Below, piece by piece: positions 31,537 through 40,619 of a stretch of 64,000 nucleotides of DNA (position 1 is its first letter; every line of letters starts with the position of its first letter). A program made the position numbers and the translations under genes. The stretch is from assembly GCA_040401995.1 (NCBI GenBank), contig JBBANM010000013.1, positions 1-64,000 of the forward strand. Direction: 5' to 3'. The DNA is from Haliscomenobacter sp040401995 (GTDB lineage Bacteria; Bacteroidota; Bacteroidia; Chitinophagales; Saprospiraceae). The notes below the pieces were generated by a model. That model had not been told where the DNA came from. It ran no database searches and saw only the letters and a list, made by a program, of their open reading frames with translations.

Positions 31537-34242
31537 ATGAGAACAACAACTATTTTTCTAGTTATTCTCTTCATTTTATATTCAGCTATATCCGGCTTTT
31601 CGCAATATACCTTCATCGGAACGGTAAAAGATTCTGCCAGTAATCAACCCATCGAGTATTGTCAGATGGGGCTGATGAATGCTAAAACCAATCAACTCAT
31701 CGACATTTCCACCACCGATGTAGCTGGTTCTTACAAATTGATTGCGCCTACTTCAGGTTACTACAAAATCACTATTAATACTTTAACGCATGGCAACATT
31801 GAACGGGATGTATTGCTCAGTTCTAATAGTCTAAAGGAGATAAAAATAGACTTTCAATTAGCCGCTAAAGCATTTAACCTTAATGAATTGACCATCAAGG
31901 CTAAATTACCGCCCATTATCGTCAAGGGAGACACCATCATTTATCATTTGGAAAAATGGACGCACAACAGCGATGAAAACCTAGAAGATGTATTGCAAAA
32001 AATACCGGGTTTTGAAGTGCTTCAGGATGGGGAAATAAAAGTCAACGGCAAGCAAATCAATAAAATCCTGATTAATGGAGAGGAGGTACTGGACGCCGGT
32101 GCAGCTTTGACTACCCGCAGCATTGCGCCTGATATGATCAAAAACATTGAGGTAAGAATGAAAGAAAAAGATCAAAAATTTAAAGAATCTCTATTGTCAA
32201 AAAATGATTTGGTGGTACTTGACATTAAATTAAAAGATGAATTAAATACTTCTTTTTTTGGAAAATCTCGAATAGCAAGCGGATTACAAAAAATACCTTT
32301 AGGAAGCGCATATGCCAATTTTTTTTCATTAAAAAAGAGAAACAAAACCCATTTACTTAGCGAATACGATCAATTTGGAACCAGAACCATATCCCTTTCT
32401 CAACTAAAAGACATTGACAGAGAGGCCTATATGAGTATGTTTGATCTTCCTGCTGATTTTAAAGGTTTGACCGAACGAGAGGAATACAGTAAAGAAATAT
32501 ACGGTTTTCGGGATTACACCAAATCTCAGCCTAGTTCCATTAGTGTAGCCAATCGGTTTACCCCCAATGATAAGCTCGACATCTACTTGGTATCTTTCAA
32601 TTCTTGGATCAAAGAGCGGATTGAAAATAACACCCAACAAGTAGTATTCAGAAATGGGCAGTCGGATTTATATGTCTTTGATGAAGATAAATCCAATCAA
32701 AATTGGACTTCCAAAAACCGGATGGAAATAAAATACAACATTAAAGATAAATTGAGAGTAGAATATAATTTGCTTTATTCTCACCAAGAAAATGCCAATC
32801 AACAAAGCAATATTACAGCGCAAACCGGAAAAAATTATCTATACAACGGCAATTTGAATGCTTCGGGATTTCTACACAATTTCAAAGCGGAATATAAATT
32901 AACGAAAACAATTGGTTTGCACTTAAGTAATCTATTGGAAAATCAGCAAAACAATCAGCAAAATTCACTATTCCACAATGATTCTGTCTATTTAAAATTA
33001 TTTAGAGATGATCGGGGAAATCCATTGTATAAGTTAAGTCAACAGTTGGTAAAACATACTCAACAGTTTGCCACCAACATCTATGTACAATTGGATTTGA
33101 AGAACAGTAACATCAATGTAGGTGTCCGCATATTCAATCAAAACCTACAAATGAATAAGACAGTCTCAAACAGCGATAACACTGAAGAGATAATTCGCAA
33201 TAGCATTTTTTCGGCGAAATCCCCTACCCTATCTTTTCAGCAATATGTGCCTTATTTGGAATACAATATGCGAATCGGCGTTTTCAATTGGAGAAACCGC
33301 ATTGGCGTGGGGTATATGAATTATCCCGATCAACTAGGTAATAAAAACAATACTACATTATTGGATTACAGCACCAATTTTGATTTTAATTTCGGGTCAT
33401 TTGACCATCTAGGGATTTTATGGCGACAAAATTTATCTACATTTTCTTTGCAAAAATTAGCGCCTGGCGCTGAATTGGTCAATTTCCAAACCATTGCAAT
33501 CCCCGGTTTGCACCCGTTGAACCCGCAAGTGGAAAGAGTTGCTCAGATTTCTTATTCTTCTTCCCTGTTAAAAGACCTAGGCGTTGGGATTGTAACGGCC
33601 GGTATCTATGGAACCAATCGCAATTCTGATGGATTCGGATTTTCCTCTGCGCCCTTTATAGGCATTGAATACAATCAGCTGCATTCCAGTTATGTGGTAG
33701 GCAATATGATCATCACCAAGGTATTCAATTCCTTCCCTCTTTCCGTCAAACTGGAGCCTAGTATCATTAAAAACTGGCAAGAAAATCTGGGCTATAGTGG
33801 CGAAAACTACAACACTGCCACTCGAATATTCATGACAAAATTGAGCCTGCGTTCTTCTTTTGAAAATAAGCCGTATGATTTTAGCTTATCTACCCAGTAT
33901 CAGGCTTTTTTATTTTGCAATGGAATTGCTGCTCAATCGCCCGCCCAAAAGTACATCTCTACCCAATTGTCGGCCAGTTATTCTTTTTTGGACGAGATGT
34001 TATTGCTAAACCTAAAATTGAAAGATACATATTTTACCGGCGTTCAAAGCGCCAATTATTTCAATATTTTTCTTCGCGCACAATACAAAAAAGGGCGAAG
34101 TTCTTTGTTTTGCGAGGTCGACAATTTATTGAACAATCGCTATTTTTACAAACGTGAAATAACTCCTTCTTATCAATTGGATACCAGAAGGCTCACTTTT
34201 AGTCGGTATTTTTCTTTGGGTTTTGAATTTCGTTTTAGGTAA
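31537..34242 (+). CDS. TonB-receptor-like outer-membrane barrel with CarboxypepD_reg domain
   Basis: A 901-residue outer-membrane protein. A signal peptide (ending YSAISGFSQ) is followed by a carboxypeptidase-regulatory-like domain (FIGTVKDSASNQPIEYCQM), a plug-like domain with LEDVLQKIPGFEVLQDGEI and VNGKQINKILINGEEV, and a long β-barrel ending SLGFEFRFR. This is the OMP_b-brl_3 type often found with GLPGLI genes. It may import or export a substrate such as the peptide encoded upstream; that is inference. A terminator hairpin follows 33 bp after the stop. Confidence 0.9.
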   Translation: MRTTTIFLVILFILYSAISGFSQYTFIGTVKDSASNQPIEYCQMGLMNAKTNQLIDISTTDVAGSYKLIAPTSGYYKITINTLTHGNIERDVLLSSNSLKEIKIDFQLAAKAFNLNELTIKAKLPPIIVKGDTIIYHLEKWTHNSDENLEDVLQKIPGFEVLQDGEIKVNGKQINKILINGEEVLDAGAALTTRSIAPDMIKNIEVRMKEKDQKFKESLLSKNDLVVLDIKLKDELNTSFFGKSRIASGLQKIPLGSAYANFFSLKKRNKTHLLSEYDQFGTRTISLSQLKDIDREAYMSMFDLPADFKGLTEREEYSKEIYGFRDYTKSQPSSISVANRFTPNDKLDIYLVSFNSWIKERIENNTQQVVFRNGQSDLYVFDEDKSNQNWTSKNRMEIKYNIKDKLRVEYNLLYSHQENANQQSNITAQTGKNYLYNGNLNASGFLHNFKAEYKLTKTIGLHLSNLLENQQNNQQNSLFHNDSVYLKLFRDDRGNPLYKLSQQLVKHTQQFATNIYVQLDLKNSNINVGVRIFNQNLQMNKTVSNSDNTEEIIRNSIFSAKSPTLSFQQYVPYLEYNMRIGVFNWRNRIGVGYMNYPDQLGNKNNTTLLDYSTNFDFNFGSFDHLGILWRQNLSTFSLQKLAPGAELVNFQTIAIPGLHPLNPQVERVAQISYSSSLLKDLGVGIVTAGIYGTNRNSDGFGFSSAPFIGIEYNQLHSSYVVGNMIITKVFNSFPLSVKLEPSIIKNWQENLGYSGENYNTATRIFMTKLSLRSSFENKPYDFSLSTQYQAFLFCNGIAAQSPAQKYISTQLSASYSFLDEMLLLNLKLKDTYFTGVQSANYFNIFLRAQYKKGRSSLFCEVDNLLNNRYFYKREITPSYQLDTRRLTFSRYFSLGFEFRFR

Positions 34243-34275
34243 ATATGCATCTCCACCTTTCATTTTTCTACTTTT

Positions 34276-34310
34276 AGAGCTTGTTCAGGTCCAAAATCTG
34301 AACAAGCTCT
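34276..34310 (+). terminator. Hairpin after the barrel gene
   Basis: Perfect 13 bp arms AGAGCTTGTTCAG and complement at 34276-34288 and 34298-34310, with a T-run at 34318-34325 a few bases later. The AGAGCTTGTTCAG arm recurs at 44287 and as the outer arm of the 51434 element. Confidence 0.75.
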
Positions 34311-34351
34311 TATGCTCTTTTTTTGCAGCTTTACTCCGAACAGGATGCAAA

Positions 34352-34882
34352 TCAGCTAACTTTTCTTCTCCCCCACAAAAAAGGTGTCAAAGCCACAAAA
34401 GCAAATCCGATTATCGAAAACCACTCCCGACTCTTAAAATTCTGAATGACTTGTCGGTTCAACCCACTAATTTTTTTGAGCTCCACAGCATCTAAATGCT
34501 TAACATCTATGCTTTGGATATATTCATTAATGGGCATTTGCTTAGTAAGTGTTAAAATGACATCCGCCATAAACAAACCAAAAGCCAGAAATAGGAGCCA
34601 GAAAACGGGACTCCGCCATTCGCGAACAAAAATGATCAAAGTAATGACGTAGCCATACATGATGATCGGCCCGTAGACCCCCATGCGAGCCCGCATGAAG
34701 CCATCGGTCAATTGCCAAGAAGCTGCCCAATTTTCTGGCGGCATCAAATCTCCTTGCGGGTTAATGAAACCAAAAATGGAAGGGTTCATTAAACTCGAAA
34801 AGTGAATTCCGGCATAGCCTGCCGCAATGAGCAAGATGAGATAAAGAGCAATCGTTTGGATTGGGTAAAGGATTTTTTTCAT
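34352..34882 (-). CDS. Four-helix membrane protein (DUF1772-like), paralogue 1
   Basis: A 176-residue protein with four hydrophobic segments. It opens with ILYPIQTIALYLILLIAAGY and has a conserved middle block MPINEYIQSIDVKHL, shared with the gene at 35859 (IPINKFFQSIDVNNL). The layout resembles DUF1772/anthrone-oxygenase-like proteins, though the match is weak. It is the last of three same-strand membrane genes. Confidence 0.6.
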   Translation of the reverse strand: MKKILYPIQTIALYLILLIAAGYAGIHFSSLMNPSIFGFINPQGDLMPPENWAASWQLTDGFMRARMGVYGPIIMYGYVITLIIFVREWRSPVFWLLFLAFGLFMADVILTLTKQMPINEYIQSIDVKHLDAVELKKISGLNRQVIQNFKSREWFSIIGFAFVALTPFLWGRRKVS

Positions 34883-34960
34883 AGTTTATGCTTGTGTAAA
34901 TTTTAATTCTTGCGTGCGTTGCTGCCTTGCAGTTCAACTTTTGTTTGTTTATAGGTCTTT

Positions 34961-35818
34961 CTAGGCTACAATTTCACTTTTCTCAGATCTTGTCAAAAGC
35001 CCTATCCCCAACCAGTACAATAATAAAAATGGCATTCCTGGGATAAAGAATAAAAACAAAAAATCAAATCCCTTAGGTAGGTTCATTTGAGTAACATAGA
35101 TAAGTGTTGCCGAAAGAATACCCAACAAACTCAATATGCTAAGAATGATTGGGCTCAAAATATTGATTTGTCGGAATTGGTATAAATGGATTGAAAGCCA
35201 AATGATCAATGCGTACTGGATTAGTCTGCCAAATACGCCAGTGTTAATACAATTCATGTTGTCATAGCTTTTACCGAATGCTTCAGCGTTTTTACCTTGG
35301 CTTACCCAATCTTTCAATGCTTCTGGATAGAAGTAATGATGGGTGAATTCCCAAATGAATTCGGCAAAGGCAAGGATAAAAGCCAAGGTAATTACCCACC
35401 TAGTTAAGTTTTTAAGTTTTAAAAAATTGCTGCGGTATAGAAATAAGGTAAAGATGCCAAAAAGAAGCATTGCGAAGAATAGAAAAATATACCTTAAGTG
35501 TTCGCGTTCGGGGTGTTCTAGCATTTTAAGGCTCAGGTCAGGCGGGGAAACCAATCCAAAGATTCCTAAAATTGGACTGGCAAGTAAAAAAAGAAATGCC
35601 CCGCCAATAGATATACTTGCAAAAGATTGAGTGACATATTTCAATAGTAGGAATGCAGTTGCAGCTAGCGCAATTGAAATAATTGCCCAAATGATTACAA
35701 AGCCCTTAAAACTATTCGTTTCTACATAGGGGGAATATTTGCCTATCGCATTCCCTATCAAAAATGGAAGTAAAACTAAAAATAAACCGGTCAGTGTGAG
35801 TAGTATTTTCTTGATCAT
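34961..35818 (-). CDS. Eight-helix membrane protein of unknown function
   Basis: A 285-residue integral membrane protein with about eight hydrophobic segments. It has no motif that I recognise; a WEFTHHYFYPEAL block in the middle is unusual in carrying two adjacent His. It lies between the two DUF1772-like paralogues, 78 bp and 40 bp from them, so the three genes are probably one operon. Confidence 0.6.
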   Translation of the reverse strand: MIKKILLTLTGLFLVLLPFLIGNAIGKYSPYVETNSFKGFVIIWAIISIALAATAFLLLKYVTQSFASISIGGAFLFLLASPILGIFGLVSPPDLSLKMLEHPEREHLRYIFLFFAMLLFGIFTLFLYRSNFLKLKNLTRWVITLAFILAFAEFIWEFTHHYFYPEALKDWVSQGKNAEAFGKSYDNMNCINTGVFGRLIQYALIIWLSIHLYQFRQINILSPIILSILSLLGILSATLIYVTQMNLPKGFDFLFLFFIPGMPFLLLYWLGIGLLTRSEKSEIVA

Positions 35819-35858
35819 GTGTTAGTTAGGTTTAAGAGCTTATTCAGGATTCGTTTTT

Positions 35859-36368
35859 CTAAATCTTCAACTGCTCTTTATTTAGTCGTGGCAATAAGTA
35901 AGGTAGAAGGCTGATGAGAAAAAACACAATCAAGACGTGGATTTTACGCTCATCAAAATTTTTGCCTGTCGCTTCTCTATATTGCTGGACTAACTTAATT
36001 TGTGCCTCAGTCAGGTTATTAACATCAATGCTTTGGAAAAATTTATTGATCGGAATTTGATGGGTTATTGTAAATGAAATGTCTATTATCAAAATAATTA
36101 ACGTTGAAAGAATTATCCAGAATATCGGGCTCCTCCGCCAAGTTTTAAAAAATACAATGAGATTTAAAATAACTACCAGCAACCAAATTGGCATAAAGAT
36201 AGACATTCTTTTCCCCATGTAACTGTCCACTGTTTTCCAATATTTTGCAAATTCAATCGTGTCAAAATGCTGTTCAAATGGACATATAAGTTGAAAAACA
36301 CCTATTCCTACATAAAATGTGGTACAAAGAACAAGTAGGTAAATTGAAATGACTCTGAGTGTTTTCAT
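35859..36368 (-). CDS. Four-helix membrane protein, paralogue 2
   Basis: A 169-residue protein with four hydrophobic segments and the same IPINKFFQSIDVNNL block as the 34352 gene, placed before the last helix. It begins MKTLRVISIYLLVLCTTFYVG. The position and shared block indicate an old duplication with an unrelated membrane gene left in between. Confidence 0.6.
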   Translation of the reverse strand: MKTLRVISIYLLVLCTTFYVGIGVFQLICPFEQHFDTIEFAKYWKTVDSYMGKRMSIFMPIWLLVVILNLIVFFKTWRRSPIFWIILSTLIILIIDISFTITHQIPINKFFQSIDVNNLTEAQIKLVQQYREATGKNFDERKIHVLIVFFLISLLPYLLPRLNKEQLKI

Positions 36369-36696
36369 GTTTTATTTTTTGTCAATTGCTTACTCGCGTT
36401 TAAAAAATCTTCGAGGTTCAGTAAACCGCATAAAAACCAAGCCTATAACTTTTAGGTGATTTTTCACAAACCTACAACCCTACCTTGAAAAGGACTTAGT
36501 AAAAAAACGACATTCTGTTTTCTGATATGCTTCCCTCAGGATGGAAAGGTGAAATTTTGGCGAATCTATTTTTGACTTGCGAGGCGCAAAGCGCAGGCAT
36601 AGCCAAAGCTACGGCGAGCTTTTGCAACGCGGCAGGGCGAAAATAGAAAGAGACAAAAATCACCTGGTCAATACGAGGGAAGTATTACAACAAGCC
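36369..36696. other. Intergenic region with palindromic element E
   Basis: No gene is seen. Apart from element E at 36527-36684, this region carries only the likely promoter of the membrane-protein genes. Confidence 0.5.
36527..36684. repeat. Palindromic element E (158 bp)
   Basis: Ends ATGCTTCCCTC and ATACTTCCCTC (inverted) enclose inner arms with AGGTGAAATTTTGGC and TCTATTTTTG paired against CACCTG and GAAAATAGA. The architecture, not the exact sequence, matches elements A, B and C. Confidence 0.65.
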
Positions 36697-37482
36697 CTAA
36701 TAAATCAGCGCTTGATCAAAATCAAAATTGGAAGGAACTTTGGAGGTGAAATGCCTAAAATCTCTAAGCAGGTGCATATGGTCGTGGTAACCGCATTCGT
36801 AAGCTATGGTCATCCAACTGTTTTCAGGATGTTCTTGTTTTAGTTTCATTGCCTGACTAAACCGTACAATCCGACTAAATCGTTTGGGAAGCATGCCTAC
36901 CCGCTCGATAAAATTGCGTTCAAATTGCCGGGTACTCAAATAGGCGTTTTTAGCAGCGTCATCTACTGAAAAAGATGCTTTTGATTCCAACATGGCATAA
37001 ATTGAAACATCAATAGCCAAGGTATCCTTTAGTGGCTTTTGCGCTTTTTTCAAAAAAAATGCATCTAACAGGCTCCTCATTTGCTCAAAACCCGCTGACG
37101 CCTCAATCCGCTCATACAGCTCTTTGAATTCAGAGCCAAAAACCTCAATGGTTTCTATTGCTCGGCTCCCAAAACTAGACATAGGTATGCCAAAAAGACG
37201 AAAAAATCCAGTAGGGTGAAACAGCACCTTTAGCATAACATAATGCCCATTCCACGACATAATCGGTAGTTCTTGGTTGGGAATACAAATGATGGTTGTA
37301 TATAAATTAGAGGTCTTATCGGTGTAATCGGCGCGCAATTTTGCTTTTGGGTAAAAATAGAGAGCATGTTCTGGCATTACCGTTGTTTGCAATCCAGGAT
37401 TGGAAAATGGAACATCTACATACCAATAGGACTTGATATACGATTGCAAAAAAGGGTGCGGCGTTTTTTTGATATGGCTCAT
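36697..37482 (-). CDS. AraC-family transcriptional regulator
   Basis: A 261-residue regulator. The N-terminal ~130 residues are a DUF6597-like effector region (SYIKSYWYVDVPF, PEHALYFYP). The C-terminal part has two HTHs: KNAYLSTRQFERNFIERVGMLPKRFSRIVRF and TIAYECGYHDHMHLLRDFRHF, the second being the family signature. It would bind DNA as a transcription activator, target unknown. It may control the adjacent membrane-protein genes, which lie downstream on the same strand beyond element E. Confidence 0.9.
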   Translation of the reverse strand: MSHIKKTPHPFLQSYIKSYWYVDVPFSNPGLQTTVMPEHALYFYPKAKLRADYTDKTSNLYTTIICIPNQELPIMSWNGHYVMLKVLFHPTGFFRLFGIPMSSFGSRAIETIEVFGSEFKELYERIEASAGFEQMRSLLDAFFLKKAQKPLKDTLAIDVSIYAMLESKASFSVDDAAKNAYLSTRQFERNFIERVGMLPKRFSRIVRFSQAMKLKQEHPENSWMTIAYECGYHDHMHLLRDFRHFTSKVPSNFDFDQALIY

Positions 37483-37559
37483 AGGCGGAAACAGGGAATT
37501 ACGAATACGATAAAGCTAATAAAAAAATGGATATGCGCAAAAATTCTCAGTCCCCATTC

Positions 37560-38255
37560 CTAAGCCCCCTTCAACTTCTCGCGTATTACCTCCATCTGAT
37601 CTTCAAACGAAGCGCCAAGGGGTATCTCTTTCCCCGCTATCCAAACTCCCTGACGGGTCATTTTTTCGATTTTTGCGATGGCAATGATATACGATCGGTG
37701 CAATCGAACAAACTGAGCGGGCGGCAATAATTGCAACATTTCGGTCATGGTGAGTCGGCACATCAGCTTGCGAAGAGGCGTAACGATCGACAAATAATTC
37801 CCTTCCGCTTCAATGTAAAGAATATCCGCCAATTGTATTTTTTCCTCTTCGTAACCAGTTTTTACAAAAATAAAATCCTGAACCTGATTCCCCTGCATTT
37901 GTTTATTAGACAAGGCTTTATTACAGGTTTTGGTAAATCGTGCCAAAGAAAAAGGCTTCAACAAATAATCCAACGCATCTAATTCAAAGCCTTGTACCGC
38001 ATATTCAGAATAAGCGGTTGTAAATACCACCATGGGTACTTTTTGCAAACATTTCACAAAATCGATCCCCGAAATATCCGGCATTTTGATGTCGATAAAA
38101 AGAAGATCAACTGGGTGTTTTTGCAAATAAGGAATGGCTTCAAAAGCATCGGTAAAACACGCGTTTAGCTCCAAAAAAGAGACTTTCTCCGCGTGCAAAC
38201 GCACTACGTCCAGGGCTTTAGGTTCGTCGTCGATGGCAATTGCGGTTAACTTCAT
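37560..38255 (-). CDS. LytTR-type response regulator
   Basis: A 231-residue regulator: an N-terminal receiver domain (AIAIDDEPKA, phosphoacceptor Asp in LLFIDIKMPDISG near residue 55, FTTAYSEYA) and a C-terminal LytTR DNA-binding domain (FVRLHRSYIIAIAKIEKM). It is the response partner of the kinase at 38337, whose stop is 81 bp upstream. The start at 38255 gives the usual MKLTAIAIDDEP; a longer start at 38291 adds 12 unremarkable residues. Confidence 0.93.
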   Translation of the reverse strand: MKLTAIAIDDEPKALDVVRLHAEKVSFLELNACFTDAFEAIPYLQKHPVDLLFIDIKMPDISGIDFVKCLQKVPMVVFTTAYSEYAVQGFELDALDYLLKPFSLARFTKTCNKALSNKQMQGNQVQDFIFVKTGYEEEKIQLADILYIEAEGNYLSIVTPLRKLMCRLTMTEMLQLLPPAQFVRLHRSYIIAIAKIEKMTRQGVWIAGKEIPLGASFEDQMEVIREKLKGA

Positions 38256-38336
38256 AGGCATTGTTCCTGTTCCCAAGTTGGGAATCGACACTCAAAATAA
38301 CCATTTCAACTGTAAAAAAAACGTAAACAACCCAAT

Positions 38337-39890
38337 CTACCAATAAGTCAGTACCAAAGAAGCAAAGTAATCCTGCTCCGATTGTTGTATTTCCAAAGTA
38401 TAGCGATTGGGATAGATCAATTCCAAGCGTTTTTTGACATTCTCTAATCCAACACCTGAAGCCTCTTGTTCCTCAATGTCATTTTGATTGGCTTGTACAG
38501 AATTGTGTACTTTGAAATATAATTTTTGGGAATCCAGCGTGAGCGTAATATAAATCCAGGACGGCTGTCGAAAACTAATGCCATGTTTAAAGGCATTTTC
38601 AACAAAAGGATTCAAGAGCATGGGCGCCAAATAAATTTCGCGATCAGGTTGTTGTAAATTGACTCTAATCTCGATGTTTTGCGACTCATCCAAGCGCATG
38701 CGTTGGAGATCGATGTAATTTTGTAAATACTCCACTTCTTTACTCAAAGGAATCCGTTCTTGATGGTTTTCATGCAACATAAACCGCATCATATCACCCA
38801 GTTTTTGAATGCCGTTGGAAGTTTTTTCAGCATTTTCCTGAAGAGCAACTGCAAAAAGGGTATTGAGCGAATTGAACAAAAAATGGGGATTAATCTGCGA
38901 TCGCAGGGTAGATAACTCGGCAGATTGATTGAAAAATCGCCGTTGTAATTGTTGGTTTTCCACAAAAAAGAACCAACGAATAATGGCAGAACCGATACCC
39001 AGAACACTCGGCAACACAAACAAATACAGATGCCAACGGGTGCTCCAGTGCAGGTAATTTCGAATAAATCCATAACTCAAAACCCCAATAAATAGATAGA
39101 CTAAAACCCCTAACAATCGAAAGGTATATTTTTCAAAAACCGTGCCGCCCAGGTTAATGAAAAATGGGATGACCAATTGAAAAAATGCCCAGTGGATGGC
39201 CCCCGAAAACAATACCATAAACACAATCAACACCAGCCAACGTTCACTAATTATATCAGCATCTAAATCGCTAAAAATGATCCAATACAATATTCCCAAT
39301 ACGGTAAATAATACAATAGAAGCTGCCAGTAATAGATGTTTGGCTTGTTTTTGCAGCTGATACAAATTGGCGGTAAAATAATAGGCTTGCGTAATCAATT
39401 CATATAAGCCAATAATGAGCAGACCCGAAAATGCATGGGTAACGACATGTAATTTTCTAAATCCAGAATACAAGCGCAACCCATTGATTCGCCCCTGAAA
39501 ATCATACTGGAATTCCCAATAAAGTTTGAAATAATGAAATACAAAAGCGCTGACAACGACAAGCAATACCGTTAAAATGGCAAAAAGAAGGGTTGGGGTA
39601 TTCCATTGCCCATTGCTAAACCTTGGAAATACAAGGTAGTGGAAAACCGCCCAAGCGCCAACGAATAGCACCGCCGCGGCAATGACTGGAAAAATGGTAT
39701 TCAAGTATTGGTTGTAATCTGCTAGATCAGCCCAAATAATTGCGTTGGTCACATGAGAAGACTCCGCCAGCCATATCGAATCATCAAAATGATGGGCAAA
39801 CCCCAATAAGCGCCGAACAACATAGTAAGTAACTGCCAGAAAGATGAAAATGAATTCATAAAGTCTAAATTTTTGGTTCGAAAGCTGCAT
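38337..39890 (-). CDS. Sensor histidine kinase, LytS/His_kinase type
   Basis: A 517-residue kinase with eight or so membrane segments in the N-terminal half. The C-terminal half has the His_kinase motif SQINPHFLFNSLN with the phosphorylated His, and an ATPase domain with the NAFKHGI and GVGLENVKKRL boxes. It would autophosphorylate and pass phosphate to the LytTR regulator encoded just downstream. The signal is unknown. The start at 39890 was chosen for the first hydrophobic segment. Confidence 0.92.
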   Translation of the reverse strand: MQLSNQKFRLYEFIFIFLAVTYYVVRRLLGFAHHFDDSIWLAESSHVTNAIIWADLADYNQYLNTIFPVIAAAVLFVGAWAVFHYLVFPRFSNGQWNTPTLLFAILTVLLVVVSAFVFHYFKLYWEFQYDFQGRINGLRLYSGFRKLHVVTHAFSGLLIIGLYELITQAYYFTANLYQLQKQAKHLLLAASIVLFTVLGILYWIIFSDLDADIISERWLVLIVFMVLFSGAIHWAFFQLVIPFFINLGGTVFEKYTFRLLGVLVYLFIGVLSYGFIRNYLHWSTRWHLYLFVLPSVLGIGSAIIRWFFFVENQQLQRRFFNQSAELSTLRSQINPHFLFNSLNTLFAVALQENAEKTSNGIQKLGDMMRFMLHENHQERIPLSKEVEYLQNYIDLQRMRLDESQNIEIRVNLQQPDREIYLAPMLLNPFVENAFKHGISFRQPSWIYITLTLDSQKLYFKVHNSVQANQNDIEEQEASGVGLENVKKRLELIYPNRYTLEIQQSEQDYFASLVLTYW

Positions 39891-40036
39891 AAGCTCTGTT
39901 TTTTCTTCAAAACTAATGCGCTGGTGGGTACCAAAAATCAAAATGTGATGAATGGGGCGGAAATTGGGGTGGAATGGGCCTTTGGATCAAGTAGGGTTAT
40001 TAAAATAATGCAATACCTTAAATTATAGCACTTACT

Positions 40037-40357
40037 CTATGCAGCAACTTCCTCTTCCTGCGCAGAAGACACAACAACATCACCAGATAAAATTCCATAA
40101 CTTTCCAGTTCTTCTACAATTGGTAAGTCAGTTCGATTGAGTTGTACAATTACTTTATCCCCCAGTAAATCGAAATGAAATACCGTATTGTAGATGTACC
40201 GATGATCCTGCCACCCCATTCTTACCAATTGATAATGCCCATTTTCGCGGTCAGTAATGAGTTGATTGGTCGCATTGCGAAAATTCATTGGCTTTATATT
40301 TGCATATTCTTCCAAAAAAGAAAGCAGCGCGGCTTCGTATTTTAGATTCTTTTCCAT
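40037..40357 (-). CDS. XisI-family protein
   Basis: A 106-residue protein of the XisI (fdxN-element excision controlling factor) family. The typical HYQLVRMGWQDHRYIYNTVFH block and the NRTDLPIVEELESYGI ending are present. In cyanobacteria XisH and XisI help XisF to excise a DNA element, and xisH usually precedes xisI. Here no xisH-like gene lies upstream, so the gene is an orphan. It lies 146 bp upstream of the kinase gene on the same strand, without an obvious functional tie. Confidence 0.88.
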   Translation of the reverse strand: MEKNLKYEAALLSFLEEYANIKPMNFRNATNQLITDRENGHYQLVRMGWQDHRYIYNTVFHFDLLGDKVIVQLNRTDLPIVEELESYGILSGDVVVSSAQEEEVAA

Positions 40358-40439
40358 TCTATAATTTGTTTTTCATTTTCATCAAAAATAAGCAAATTAA
40401 TATAAGTATAGACCTCCAATCTCGTGGAGTGTTTTATAA

Positions 40440-40592
40440 AAATGTAGTCACAAATTCTCAACAATTAAAACACGACCCATTTTTTGAATGGTGTACAAAC
40501 GTCCGTTTGTATCCTAATTTGTGAAAATTTGTGTAATTTGTGGCTAAAGTTTTTTTTCATCGCACGCGCCGAAGGCGAGATTCTAAAACATT
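40440..40592. repeat. Dispersed repeat R, copy 2
   Basis: Contains AATTTGTGAAAATTTGTG, AATTTGTGGCTAAA and CGCCGAAGGCG as in the copies at 27226 and 62588. An imperfect inner hairpin ACAAACGTCCGTTTGT is present. It lies between xisI and the MBL gene. Confidence 0.7.
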
Positions 40593-40619
40593 ACAAATAA
40601 AATAAATTAAGGCTGTCCC

